Shown here piece after piece: positions 1 through 7,535 of a stretch of 64,000 nt of DNA. The notes beneath the pieces are model-generated. The model worked only from the letters and a program-made list of their open reading frames with translations. It was not told the origin of the DNA and did not search any database. The position numbers were made by a program, and so were the translations under genes. Position 1 is the first letter of the stretch, and every line of letters starts with the position of its first letter. Source of the stretch: Chryseobacterium sp. Leaf180. GTDB taxonomy: Bacteria; Bacteroidota; Bacteroidia; Flavobacteriales; Weeksellaceae. The stretch lies in assembly GCF_001424585.1 (NCBI RefSeq), contig NZ_LMPJ01000001.1:1428450-1492449 (forward strand), in the 5' to 3' direction.

Positions 1-1
1 T

Positions 2-295
2 TCGGGTCAGATTCCTTTAGATCCTGCTTCAGGTAAGCTGGTAGAAGGTATTGAGAAAGAAACGCATCAGGTAATGAAAAATCTTGAGGCGATTCTTACA
101 GAGGCTGGGATGACTTTCAAAAATGTAGTAAAAGCGACAATTTTCCTGAAAAATATGGATGATTTTGCTGTGATGAATGATATTTACGCTTCTTATCTCG
201 ATGAAGAAAGTTATCCTGCACGCGAAACGGTACAGGTTTCTTGCCTGCCAAAAAATGTGGATATTGAAATTTCTATGATCGCTCATCAGGATTAA
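2..295 (+). CDS. ridA: RidA family reactive intermediate deaminase (5' end outside window)
   Basis: The reading frame is open from base 2, so the gene begins before the window and only about the last 97 codons are present. RidA proteins hydrolyse reactive enamine/imine intermediates (for example 2-aminoacrylate) released by PLP enzymes, in the cytoplasm as trimers. The conserved end is visible: a PAR-x3-V-x-x-L-P segment (PARETVQVSCLP), whose Arg binds the substrate carboxylate in the family, followed by a terminal beta strand with VDIEISMIA. The next gene starts directly after this stop codon (TAA then ATG), implying co-translation. Confidence 0.9.
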   Translation, partial: SGQIPLDPASGKLVEGIEKETHQVMKNLEAILTEAGMTFKNVVKATIFLKNMDDFAVMNDIYASYLDEESYPARETVQVSCLPKNVDIEISMIAHQD

Positions 296-748
296 ATGAG
301 CTTCCTCCGGAATACATTTGCCGTTTTGGTAGGTCTACTCATCGCAGGTCTCATCATCACTCTTGGTATAAGAGCTTTTCCGCGGTGGGTAACTTTTGAT
401 TCATTTGCGCCGTTTGAGCATTGGGGGATTTTCCTGCAAAGTGTACAGAAAGATGATGCTTTTTTTGGTTTTCTGCTTTTTGTTTCCGGTTTGGGAACTA
501 CGGTTGGCGGCGTTGCAACAGCATTGATCGTAAAATATGCAAAAGTTGCTTATGCGATTCTGATCGGTTTTATAATGCTTTTTCTGGCCATGCTGGACGT
601 GATTATTTATCCTTATCATCCGACATTTTATAAAATCTCTGTTTTTCTCGTGTTTTTTCCTTTTTCCTGGATCGGCGGAAAGATTGTAGAAATCATTTAT
701 GAGAGAAACCGAAAAAAGATTATCTCCAACAAAGTCAACAACCGTTAA
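296..748 (+). CDS. Small four-helix membrane protein, function unknown
   Basis: The protein has 150 residues with about four hydrophobic helices (near residues 7-26, 56-77, 82-105 and 113-135) and a basic C-terminal tail (ERNRKK), which suggests that the tail is cytoplasmic. I do not recognise a named family. The ATG follows the ridA stop with no gap, so the two genes are almost certainly one transcript ending at the hairpin at 755-786. Hydrophobicity and codon use look like a real gene. Confidence 0.75.
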   Translation: MSFLRNTFAVLVGLLIAGLIITLGIRAFPRWVTFDSFAPFEHWGIFLQSVQKDDAFFGFLLFVSGLGTTVGGVATALIVKYAKVAYAILIGFIMLFLAMLDVIIYPYHPTFYKISVFLVFFPFSWIGGKIVEIIYERNRKKIISNKVNNR

Positions 749-754
749 AATAAA

Positions 755-786
755 AAAACGCTGCCAAAATAAACTGACAGCGTTTT
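755..786. terminator. Bidirectional terminator between the ridA operon and htrA
   Basis: The arms AAAACGCTG and CAGCGTTTT form a perfect 9-bp stem, with an A-run on the left and a T-rich run on the right. The hairpin therefore can end transcription from either side: the ridA-membrane protein unit on plus, htrA on minus. Confidence 0.8.
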
Positions 787-809
787 CTTTTTGATTAATT
801 ATTTAAATT

Positions 810-2330
810 CTAAGGCATTTTAAAACCTTTCGTGTACATTCTGCCGTAGTTGTCTACGAATTTCACCTGTACATTTCCTTTATATTTACTTAAAATATTT
901 TCAACATCTTTCTGCGAATTTACCGGCTTGCCATTGATTTCTATCACGATATAATCATCCACAATCCCAATTTTTGCCATCTCACTGTTTTCCATTACGT
1001 TTTTCGTAACTACTCCACTTGTTAAACCATATTCAGTTTTAAAACGGTCATTGAGAGGTTCAAATTCTGCCCCGATTTTTTCAGTTACGGTAAGGTCAGC
1101 TTTAGACCGCGAAGAAGTTCCGCCGTTTTGATCTTTCAAAGTGACAGGCGCTGTATATTCTTTTCCGTTACGTACATATGTTACCTGAACACGGTCGCCG
1201 GGACGTTTGCTGCCGATTGAGATTGAAAGATCTGCGAAATCGGTAATTGCTACACCATCTACTTTCGTGATAATATCACCTGTCTTAATTCCTGCTTCTT
1301 CAGCACCACTTTTAGTTCCAAAACCTGTTACATAAACGCCTTGTCCGGCTTTTAAGTTTGTTTTGTTTCTTTGGTTATACTGTAACACTGCCTGATCATT
1401 TGATAAATCCATAGACTGTACACCAAGGAAGCCACGCTGTACAATACCGAATTTCTTAATATCCTCGACAATTTTTCTGGCTAGATTCGCAGGAACTGCA
1501 AAACCGTAACCCTGGTAATATCCTGTTGTAGAAGAAATCGCCGAATTGATTCCTATCAAATCACCATTTACGTTAACCAGCGCGCCTCCGGAGTTTCCAG
1601 GGTTAATCGCTGCATCAGTCTGTATAAAGCTTTCAATAGGATTTGCTGCTTTGCCTTGTCCGCCCAAAATACCGATGCCACGGCCTTTCGCAGAAATAAT
1701 TCCTGCTGTCACGGTAGAATTTAATCCTAATGGATTTCCAACTGCCAAAACCCACTGTCCAACCTCAATATTATCAGAATTGGCAAAATTCAAAAACGGA
1801 AGACCTTTTTCTTCAATTTTTAATAAAGAAATGTCGGTATTTGGATCTGTTCCAACCAAAGTCGCGATGTACGATTTTTTATTGCTTAAAACCACTTCCA
1901 GCTTGTTTGCGCCAGCCACAACATGATTGTTTGAAATAATATAACCGTCGGCAGAAATAATTACTCCAGAACCCATTCCTGAAGGCATGTTATCAGGAGC
2001 CTGCTGTTGTTGCTGACGTTGTCTCTGTTGTCCGGGACCAAAGAAATAATCAAAAAGATCCTGCTCAGAAGCTCTATTGTTAGAGTTTCTTGTCTGATAA
2101 TTTTTGATGGTAACAACAGCCGGAACCGTCGTTTTTGAAGCATTTACAAAGTCGTCGCCTACAGACGCCGTATTCATTCCGGCAAAAGAAACGTTAGAAG
2201 ATTTTGTAAAATAAGATTGGTCTGCACCAGATCCACTTTCGGATAAGTAGTGCTGAACACCAATCGTAGTCGCTCCGGAGAGCACACCGACAAAGGCAAA
2301 TGGTAAAAGTTTTTTTAATGTATTTTTCAT
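810..2330 (-). CDS. htrA: Do/HtrA-family periplasmic serine endoprotease
   Basis: A 506-residue DegP/DegQ-type protease acting on misfolded envelope proteins. A hydrophobic N-terminal signal or anchor (about residues 8-25) exports it. The trypsin-like domain carries the full triad: His136 (ISNNHV), Asp166 (TDIS) and Ser247 (GNSGG). Two PDZ domains follow (roughly 290-385 and 410-500). Residues 101-110 are a Gln/Arg run (QQRQRQQQQQ) in the flexible stretch before the protease core, where DegP carries its LA loop. The gene is a single transcription unit with its own promoter (2372-2398) and shares a terminator with the ridA operon. All catalytic residues are intact. Confidence 0.95.
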   Translation of the reverse strand: MKNTLKKLLPFAFVGVLSGATTIGVQHYLSESGSGADQSYFTKSSNVSFAGMNTASVGDDFVNASKTTVPAVVTIKNYQTRNSNNRASEQDLFDYFFGPGQQRQRQQQQQAPDNMPSGMGSGVIISADGYIISNNHVVAGANKLEVVLSNKKSYIATLVGTDPNTDISLLKIEEKGLPFLNFANSDNIEVGQWVLAVGNPLGLNSTVTAGIISAKGRGIGILGGQGKAANPIESFIQTDAAINPGNSGGALVNVNGDLIGINSAISSTTGYYQGYGFAVPANLARKIVEDIKKFGIVQRGFLGVQSMDLSNDQAVLQYNQRNKTNLKAGQGVYVTGFGTKSGAEEAGIKTGDIITKVDGVAITDFADLSISIGSKRPGDRVQVTYVRNGKEYTAPVTLKDQNGGTSSRSKADLTVTEKIGAEFEPLNDRFKTEYGLTSGVVTKNVMENSEMAKIGIVDDYIVIEINGKPVNSQKDVENILSKYKGNVQVKFVDNYGRMYTKGFKMP

Positions 2331-2371
2331 TGTATACGCTGTTATTTTTTTAAAATCAATTTATCTCTCAA

Positions 2372-2398
2372 CAAATTTATTTCATAATAAGTATGCAA
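2372..2398 (-). promoter_or_regulatory. Flavobacterial-type promoter of htrA
   Basis: On the minus strand TTG (2398-2396), a 16-nt spacer, then TAAATTTG (2379-2372). This fits the Bacteroidota sigma-A consensus TTG / TAnnTTTG. Transcription would start near 2367, leaving about 37 nt of leader. Confidence 0.6.
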
Positions 2399-2573
2399 CA
2401 TATATGCTATGTTTCAACTTTAACTGAAATTTAACAGCCATTGTGGCATTTTATAATTTATGTCGCAATCTCTCTATTAAATTTAACAGATCTTAAATAA
2501 TTCTTAATGAAATTTTGTCATAGTTATACAAGATTAGATGAAATTTTGACATTCGTTTTAAAACTTCAATCCT

Positions 2574-2581
2574 TATCTTTG
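2574..2581 (+). promoter_or_regulatory. Probable -7 element of the trhO operon
   Basis: TATCTTTG matches TAnnTTTG 30 nt before the trhO start. The nearest upstream TTG (2546-2548) is 25 nt away, slightly longer than usual, so the -33 part is weak. Confidence 0.5.
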
Positions 2582-2611
2582 CAAAAATTTCTCACTTAAT
2601 ACGTTTATAGC

Positions 2612-3970
2612 ATGCAACTGTACAACACATTAAGCGCAGAAGAAAGAGCTCGGCTCATTGATGAAGCCGGCAAACAGCGACTTACCCTTTCTTTCTACGC
2701 GTACGCAAAAATTGATAATCCACAAAAATTCCGTGATGACCTTTTTCTAGCCTGGAATGCGCTTGATGCACTGGGCAGAATTTACGTCGCTCATGAAGGC
2801 ATAAACTCACAGATGAGCATTCCTGCAGATCAGCTGGAGGCTTTTAAAGAGACTTTGGAAGCGTACGATTTTATGAAAGGTATAAGGCTGAATGTTGCAG
2901 TTGAACAAGATGATCATTCCTTCCTTAAACTTACCATAAAAGTTCGTAATAAAATCGTTGCAGACGGACTGAATGATCAGACTTTTGACGTGACCAATAA
3001 AGGTGTTCATCTGAAAGCTCAGGAATTTAATGATCTGTTGGAAGATCCGAATACCATTGTTGTCGATTTCCGAAATCATTACGAAAGCGAAGTCGGCCAT
3101 TTTCAAGGCGCCATTACACCAGACGTAGAAACGTTCCGCGAGAGTTTGCCAATTATTAATGAGCAGCTTAAAGATTTTAAAGAAGATAAAAACCTATTGA
3201 TGTACTGCACCGGCGGAATCCGTTGTGAAAAAGCGAGTGCATATTTTAAACATCAGGGTTTTAAGAACGTTTTTCAGCTGGAAGGCGGAATTATTGAGTA
3301 CACACGCCAGATTAAGGAAGAAAATATTGAAAGTAAATTTATTGGGAAAAACTTTGTTTTCGATCACCGTTTGGGCGAGAGAATTACCGATGATGTGATT
3401 TCTCAGTGTCATCAGTGCGGAAAGCCTTGCGATAATCATACAAACTGTGCCAACGATGCATGCCATCTGCTTTTCATACAGTGTGACGACTGCAACGTGG
3501 CGATGGAAAACTGCTGTTCGGAAGAATGTCTTGAAGTTATTCATCTGCCGCAGGAAGAGCAGCTTGCAAGACGACGTGGTTTGCAGGTTGGCAATAAAAT
3601 TTTCAGAAAAGGAAAATCGGAATCTTTAAAATTTAAAAATTCAGGGAATACTGGCGCTCAGCCTTTGGCAAAAATTTCGCAGGAAAGTATCCGAAAAAAG
3701 ATTTCCGTTAAAAAAAATCTGGTAGCGAAAGCCGAACATTATTATTCTAAATCGGGCATTGCGCAGTTTTTAATGACCAATGGCGAGCTGCATTTGGGTG
3801 ATCAGATTTTGATAAGCGGCCCGACGACCGGAGAAGTTGAAATGACTTTAGATAAGCTGTTTGTTGGCGGAAAACCTGCAGAAAAAGCAGAAACTGGTGA
3901 TCAGATTACTTTTGAAACGACATTTAGAGTACGTCTTTCAGATAAACTTTTTAAAATTCACTCAAAATAA
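2612..3970 (+). CDS. trhO: Rhodanese-domain tRNA uridine(34) hydroxylase (TrhO/UPF0176) with an extra C-terminal domain
   Basis: TrhO uses oxygen to hydroxylate tRNA uridine 34, making ho5U, the precursor of the wobble modifications cmo5U/mo5U. The protein has an N-terminal acylphosphatase-like domain (about 20-125), a rhodanese domain (about 140-240) with active-site Cys199 in MYCTGGIRC and a second Cys205, and a Cys-rich segment (about 263-315, nine or more Cys) that may bind metal. E. coli TrhO (YceA) stops at about 350 residues; this protein has 452. The extra ~100 residues (about 350-452) resemble the small C-terminal barrel of peptidase-U32 proteins (VGDQ-type strands, GPTTGEVE), the family of the alternative enzyme TrhP. 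That resemblance is my inference. The cyclo-ligase gene follows after 9 nt. Confidence 0.85.
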   Translation: MQLYNTLSAEERARLIDEAGKQRLTLSFYAYAKIDNPQKFRDDLFLAWNALDALGRIYVAHEGINSQMSIPADQLEAFKETLEAYDFMKGIRLNVAVEQDDHSFLKLTIKVRNKIVADGLNDQTFDVTNKGVHLKAQEFNDLLEDPNTIVVDFRNHYESEVGHFQGAITPDVETFRESLPIINEQLKDFKEDKNLLMYCTGGIRCEKASAYFKHQGFKNVFQLEGGIIEYTRQIKEENIESKFIGKNFVFDHRLGERITDDVISQCHQCGKPCDNHTNCANDACHLLFIQCDDCNVAMENCCSEECLEVIHLPQEEQLARRRGLQVGNKIFRKGKSESLKFKNSGNTGAQPLAKISQESIRKKISVKKNLVAKAEHYYSKSGIAQFLMTNGELHLGDQILISGPTTGEVEMTLDKLFVGGKPAEKAETGDQITFETTFRVRLSDKLFKIHSK

Positions 3971-3979
3971 TTTATTGAA

Positions 3980-4555
3980 ATGCTGAAAACCGAACTTCGG
4001 GAAATATATCTAGAAAAAAGAAAAGTCTTGTCCGATGATGAGGTTTTTCTTCTTTCGCAAAAGATTTTTGAGAATTTCATCGAAAATTTTCATCCTGCTT
4101 CCGGACAGAAAATTCATGTTTTTTTGCCGATTAAGAAGTTTCGGGAGATTGAAACGTCTTTTTTAATTGATTTCTGCTGGAAAAATACCATTCACGTTTT
4201 CGTTCCAAAAGTTGTTGGCAACACATTAATTTCCGTTGAAATTTTTCCTGAAACTGAATTTGAAATAAATAAATGGGAAATCAGAGAACCGGTTTCAAAA
4301 AAAGATTCCGGGATTTCAGATTTCGATTTTGTTATCACGCCGCTACTTTACTGCGACCAAAACGGAAACCGCGTTGGTTACGGAAAGGGTTTTTATGACA
4401 GTTTTTTCGAAACCATTTCTTCGGAAACAAAGAAGATTGGCGTTAATTGTTTTGAGCCAAATGAAACTGTTGATGATACTTGGGAAAATGATATTCAGCT
4501 AGATTATCTTGTAACACCGACTGCTGTGCTGTCTTTTTTAAATGGTGCAGAATAA
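3980..4555 (+). CDS. 5-formyltetrahydrofolate cyclo-ligase
   Basis: A 191-residue cytoplasmic enzyme that uses ATP to convert 5-formyl-THF to 5,10-methenyl-THF, returning the inactive folate to one-carbon metabolism. The family signature near the C-terminus, NRVGYGKGFYD, is present, with an N-terminal basic helix (LRE..LEKRK) that contributes to ATP binding. Length is normal. It lies 9 nt behind trhO and is probably co-transcribed. Its last 52 bases overlap the end of the convergent lipoprotein gene on the other strand. Confidence 0.9.
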   Translation: MLKTELREIYLEKRKVLSDDEVFLLSQKIFENFIENFHPASGQKIHVFLPIKKFREIETSFLIDFCWKNTIHVFVPKVVGNTLISVEIFPETEFEINKWEIREPVSKKDSGISDFDFVITPLLYCDQNGNRVGYGKGFYDSFFETISSETKKIGVNCFEPNETVDDTWENDIQLDYLVTPTAVLSFLNGAE

Positions 4556-5091
4556 AAATTGGTAAAATAAAATTTGAATTCTTTCTTAAATTTTATCGGT
4601 TTCGATACCAATGTATATTGTGCATTTTTCTCGTAAGAGCCGATGCTTCTGTGCTTCTGGTCAAAATATTCCACATCAAATTTTGCAAAATCAAGAGTGT
4701 CCTGATTTTGAATTTCCTGCCGTACACTCACTTTTCCTACTTTTACCGTTTTCACTTTTAAACTGTCTAGTTCACGGAACAGTTTGTTAAAAGTCGCAGA
4801 ATCCGGCTTCTGAAAATAGCTTTGCATCTGCGAGTAAATCAGTGTATCAATCTCCGTGTTTTTATAACCGGAATTATAAAGCGTTGAAAGATCAAGCAAC
4901 TCCTGAATTTTCTGTTTTGTGATCGAGTTTATCGCCTGCGCACTGTCCATCTGTACGGCAGGATAGGATTTTCTGTTGTTGCTGTTGCGCAGTTTATCGA
5001 GATCGCTTACGGTATTTTGTTCGTTTTGTTTGCACGAAAAAACCGCGATGCCGAGTATAAGGACTAATAAAAACTTACTTAGTGTTTTCAT
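4504..5091 (-). CDS. Predicted lipoprotein, function unknown
   Basis: A start at 5091 gives a clean lipoprotein signal (MKTLSKFLLVLILGIAVFSC, Cys20). An upstream in-frame Met at 5121 would bury this signal, so I prefer 5091. The mature part (about 175 residues) is rich in Lys/Asp/Gln with no motif I recognise. The start overlaps the end of the upstream membrane-anchored gene by 17 bases, so the two are probably translationally coupled and work together. The 3' end overlaps the cyclo-ligase gene tail to tail. Confidence 0.75.
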   Translation of the reverse strand: MKTLSKFLLVLILGIAVFSCKQNEQNTVSDLDKLRNSNNRKSYPAVQMDSAQAINSITKQKIQELLDLSTLYNSGYKNTEIDTLIYSQMQSYFQKPDSATFNKLFRELDSLKVKTVKVGKVSVRQEIQNQDTLDFAKFDVEYFDQKHRSIGSYEKNAQYTLVSKPIKFKKEFKFYFTNFYSAPFKKDSTAVGVTR

Positions 5092-6229
5092 TGTTGGAGA
5101 TTTTAAATTTAATGGAAACAATTTTGCCTTTCTTGTCTTTTTTCATTTCGATATAAGAAAGATTTTTCAGAGAAGTAGTCGGTGTGGTCACAAGTGTAAT
5201 GTATTTTTGCTTGTCAAGCGTTTCTACACCGTAAATCTCGTTATCATATACCTGATAAATTACCGCATCGTTGCTGATGAGGTTCTCCAGCTGCTTTCTT
5301 TTAAGGCTGATCTGCTCAGAGGGGTTGCCGGAAACATCTTTAGTTGAAAAATAAAGAAGTGCCATCTTATAATCATCTGGTTTTAATTCAATAGTTTCTT
5401 CTTCCGGAGCGTTTTCAAGGCTTCTGTTGATCTCAAGATTCTCGTAAACCGTAGAGCTGATCTGCATTTTCAGAATTTTATCTTTCGTTTCGTAAATAAA
5501 ACATTCCCCCGGATTGATTCTGTAGAATAGCGGCGATTCGTTTTCCTTGAATACTTTTATCTCAATCGTGCTTTGTACTTTTAAATTACGGTCGGCATCG
5601 GTAAAACAATACGTGTAATGTTTTTGGAAAATTTCATCTTTAAAACCGATAAAAGCTAATAAAGACACGATTATTGAAGAAACAGCGATCCAGATCCATT
5701 TCTGACTGCTTTTTGAAATGGGCTTTATTTCATTTACAAGCTGGTTTTCTGAAATGGTCGCGATATTATTAACATCCTGGTTTTCAGTTTTGCTTTCTTG
5801 TAAAACATCTTTTTTGATGCTGTTTTGAGCGTTACTTTGCTGTGAAACTTTAAATTCGTCGTCAGAATTTGAAAATTCTTTTTCAGAAATTAATTCAGTC
5901 TCGTTTTCCGGATTTTCAATCAGTAATTCTCCGGCGAAAAGATGCTGTTTTTTAAAGTCGTACCAAGACTCAAAACCTGCATAGATACTGAGTAAATTCA
6001 GCATATCTATTCTTGGAAGTTTGCTGACTGGAGAAGATTTAAAATAGGTATAAAAAGATTTTTCGCTGATGTTTCCTTTGGCTCTTTTTCGGAGATCTTC
6101 CTGAAAGTATATGATGTCGATACCTTTCCATTTCGATATTTCATCAAAAGATGGGGTATGCTCTTTTAAATATTGAGCCTGCACAACAGTTTTTAGCTGC
6201 TCGAAGTGAATAAGATCTAAATCAGTCAA
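5075..6229 (-). CDS. Single-pass membrane protein with an N-terminal HTH-like cytoplasmic domain, function unknown
   Basis: A 384-residue protein. Residues 1-95 are helical and end in LPRIDMLNLLSIYAGF-ESWYDF, a pattern I associate with small putative DNA-binding domains of Bacteroidota (a helix pair then GFESWxDF). Residues 100-170 are a polar Ser/Asn/Glu linker. One transmembrane helix lies at about 178-196, and residues 200-384 are probably periplasmic. The layout suggests a membrane-bound regulator sensing an envelope state; this is inference. It overlaps the downstream lipoprotein gene by 17 bases. Its promoter is at 6290-6320. Confidence 0.7.
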   Translation of the reverse strand: MTDLDLIHFEQLKTVVQAQYLKEHTPSFDEISKWKGIDIIYFQEDLRKRAKGNISEKSFYTYFKSSPVSKLPRIDMLNLLSIYAGFESWYDFKKQHLFAGELLIENPENETELISEKEFSNSDDEFKVSQQSNAQNSIKKDVLQESKTENQDVNNIATISENQLVNEIKPISKSSQKWIWIAVSSIIVSLLAFIGFKDEIFQKHYTYCFTDADRNLKVQSTIEIKVFKENESPLFYRINPGECFIYETKDKILKMQISSTVYENLEINRSLENAPEEETIELKPDDYKMALLYFSTKDVSGNPSEQISLKRKQLENLISNDAVIYQVYDNEIYGVETLDKQKYITLVTTPTTSLKNLSYIEMKKDKKGKIVSIKFKISNNENTK

Positions 6230-6289
6230 TTGGTTAGAAATGGATTAAGTGTTTGGTTTTCAGTATTGTTATATTGTAAAACTGTTTTA

Positions 6290-6320
6290 CAAAGTTATTA
6301 CAATTAATTTTCATAAACAA
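6290..6320 (-). promoter_or_regulatory. Promoter of the membrane-regulator/lipoprotein operon
   Basis: On the minus strand TTG (6320-6318), 20-nt spacer, TAACTTTG (6297-6290). A good match to TTG-N17..23-TAnnTTTG, giving a leader of about 55 nt before the start at 6229. Confidence 0.6.
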
Positions 6321-6335
6321 ATTTTGTAGCTGCTC

Positions 6336-6343
6336 TACCTTTG
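6336..6343 (+). promoter_or_regulatory. -7 element for the small lipoprotein gene
   Basis: TACCTTTG matches TAnnTTTG. No TTG stands at the proper distance upstream. The leader to the start at 6412 would be about 64 nt and holds no obvious structure. Confidence 0.45.
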
Positions 6344-6411
6344 TCTTGTTCAAATAAGGGAACAGAAACAATCTTAAGAAACAATATTAACAAATTTAAA
6401 TTTAACTTATT

Positions 6412-6660
6412 ATGAAAAAGTCATTATTCGTAGCTGCTATCGCTGCAATCTCTTTAGTTGCTTGTAAAAAAACTGAAACTACTGAATCTACTACAACTGT
6501 AGATACTGTTGCTGCTCCAGCTAACGATTCTATGAACACTGCAGCTGCAATGGACACAACTACTACAACTACAACTAAAACTGAAGCTACTCCAGTTGAA
6601 GGTGATTCAATGATGAAAGTTGAAAAAACTACTGAAGTTAAAACTGAAGTTAAAAAATAA
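6412..6660 (+). CDS. Small Thr/Glu/Lys-rich lipoprotein, function unknown
   Basis: 82 residues: a lipoprotein signal peptide with lipobox LVAC (Cys18), then a low-complexity mature part made almost only of Thr, Glu, Lys, Ala, Val and Asp, with runs of six Thr. No domain is visible and the chain is probably disordered. Comparable short lipoproteins are common in Chryseobacterium-type genomes, but I know no function. It is monocistronic between its own -7 element and a double hairpin. Confidence 0.8.
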   Translation: MKKSLFVAAIAAISLVACKKTETTESTTTVDTVAAPANDSMNTAAAMDTTTTTTTKTEATPVEGDSMMKVEKTTEVKTEVKK

Positions 6661-6677
6661 TTAGCAGCTACTGCTAA
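6661..6677. terminator. Perfect inverted repeat directly after the lipoprotein stop
   Basis: TTAGCAG-CTA-CTGCTAA: 7-bp arms with a 3-nt loop, beginning at the base after the stop codon. It has no T-run, so it may stabilise the mRNA 3' end rather than terminate. Confidence 0.45.
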
Positions 6678-6683
6678 TTTATC

Positions 6684-6713
6684 AAACCGTTTCGCTTGCG
6701 AAGCGGTTTTTTT
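6684..6713. terminator. Bidirectional rho-independent terminator
   Basis: AAACCGTTTCGC / GCGAAGCGGTTT forms a 12-bp stem (one G-T pair) followed on plus by eight T. It serves the small lipoprotein gene on plus; it sits at the very end of the minus-strand methyltransferase gene. Confidence 0.85.
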
Positions 6714-7486
6714 TACTTCAAATTTTTCTTCTGACGCAAAACTTCATAGGAAGTTATTGCTACAGCATTGCTCAGATTCAATGAATCAATGCTTCCAACC
6801 ATCGGAATCAGCGTGTTCTGTCCTTTTCCGATCCAGAAATCACTTAGTCCGGAATGCTCCGTTCCGAAAATTATTGCTGATTTTTCTCTGAGGTTTCTTT
6901 CACTCAAATCTTTCGCATCAACATCCATTATTGTGGTGTACACATTAAATCTTTCTTTTAAAAGAAATTCCAGCGTTTCATCTTTATTGCTTTGATAAAT
7001 CTGCATCCCGAAAAGACAGCCGACACTTGAGCGAATAACATTCGGATTAAAAAAATCCGTTTTACCGTCTGTAACGATAAGCGCATCGATCCCGAAGGCT
7101 TCACAACTGCGAAGAATTGCGCCAAGATTTCCGGGCTTTTCAATGCCTTCCAATACAATGACTGTCGAATCACTTTTTGGTTTAAAATCGCTCAGCTTTT
7201 TTTCCGTTGCTTCATAAATGCCAACAATGCCCTCTGAAGTTCCTCGATACGCGATTTTCTCATAAATCTTTTCTGATACATAATTAATTTTCGCGTCTGG
7301 CAGGTTTCCATTAAATATAGATTCACAAATAAAATATTCCTTCAGCGGATAACTAAATTGCAATGCCCGCTCATTTTCCTGCTGACCTTCCACGACAAAA
7401 ATTCCGCTTTTTTTACGAAAACGGTTGTCGGTATTTAAGCGGATAAGATGTTTGATTTTGTCGTTTTGGAGACTTTCAATGATCAT
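6713..7486 (-). CDS. TrmH/SpoU-family RNA 2'-O-methyltransferase
   Basis: 257 residues with an N-terminal RNA-binding substrate domain (about 1-95) and a SPOUT knot domain. The three SpoU motifs are visible: KPGNLGAILRSCEAFG (motif 1 with Asn and Arg), FGTEHSGLS (motif 2) and SLNLSNAVAITSYEVLRQ (motif 3). These enzymes use S-adenosylmethionine to methylate ribose in rRNA or tRNA; whether the target is 23S rRNA or tRNA cannot be told from sequence alone. It has its own promoter (7503-7530) with a leader of only about 12 nt. Confidence 0.9.
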   Translation of the reverse strand: MIIESLQNDKIKHLIRLNTDNRFRKKSGIFVVEGQQENERALQFSYPLKEYFICESIFNGNLPDAKINYVSEKIYEKIAYRGTSEGIVGIYEATEKKLSDFKPKSDSTVIVLEGIEKPGNLGAILRSCEAFGIDALIVTDGKTDFFNPNVIRSSVGCLFGMQIYQSNKDETLEFLLKERFNVYTTIMDVDAKDLSERNLREKSAIIFGTEHSGLSDFWIGKGQNTLIPMVGSIDSLNLSNAVAITSYEVLRQKKNLK

Positions 7487-7502
7487 GAGCGAAAGATTTC
7501 AG

Positions 7503-7530
7503 CAAAAATAAGGCTTTATTTCTTTCGCAA
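7503..7530 (-). promoter_or_regulatory. Promoter of the TrmH-family gene
   Basis: On minus: TTG (7530-7528), 17-nt spacer, TATTTTTG (7510-7503). Strong consensus match in the 49-nt gap after rmuC; the transcript would start about 12 nt before the ATG. Confidence 0.65.
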
Positions 7531-7535
7531 AACTG

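Noticed and set aside
5092..5121. Longer N-terminus for the lipoprotein at 4.5-5.1 kb
   Set aside because: It would put ten residues before the lipoprotein signal; starting at 5091 gives a normal signal peptide.
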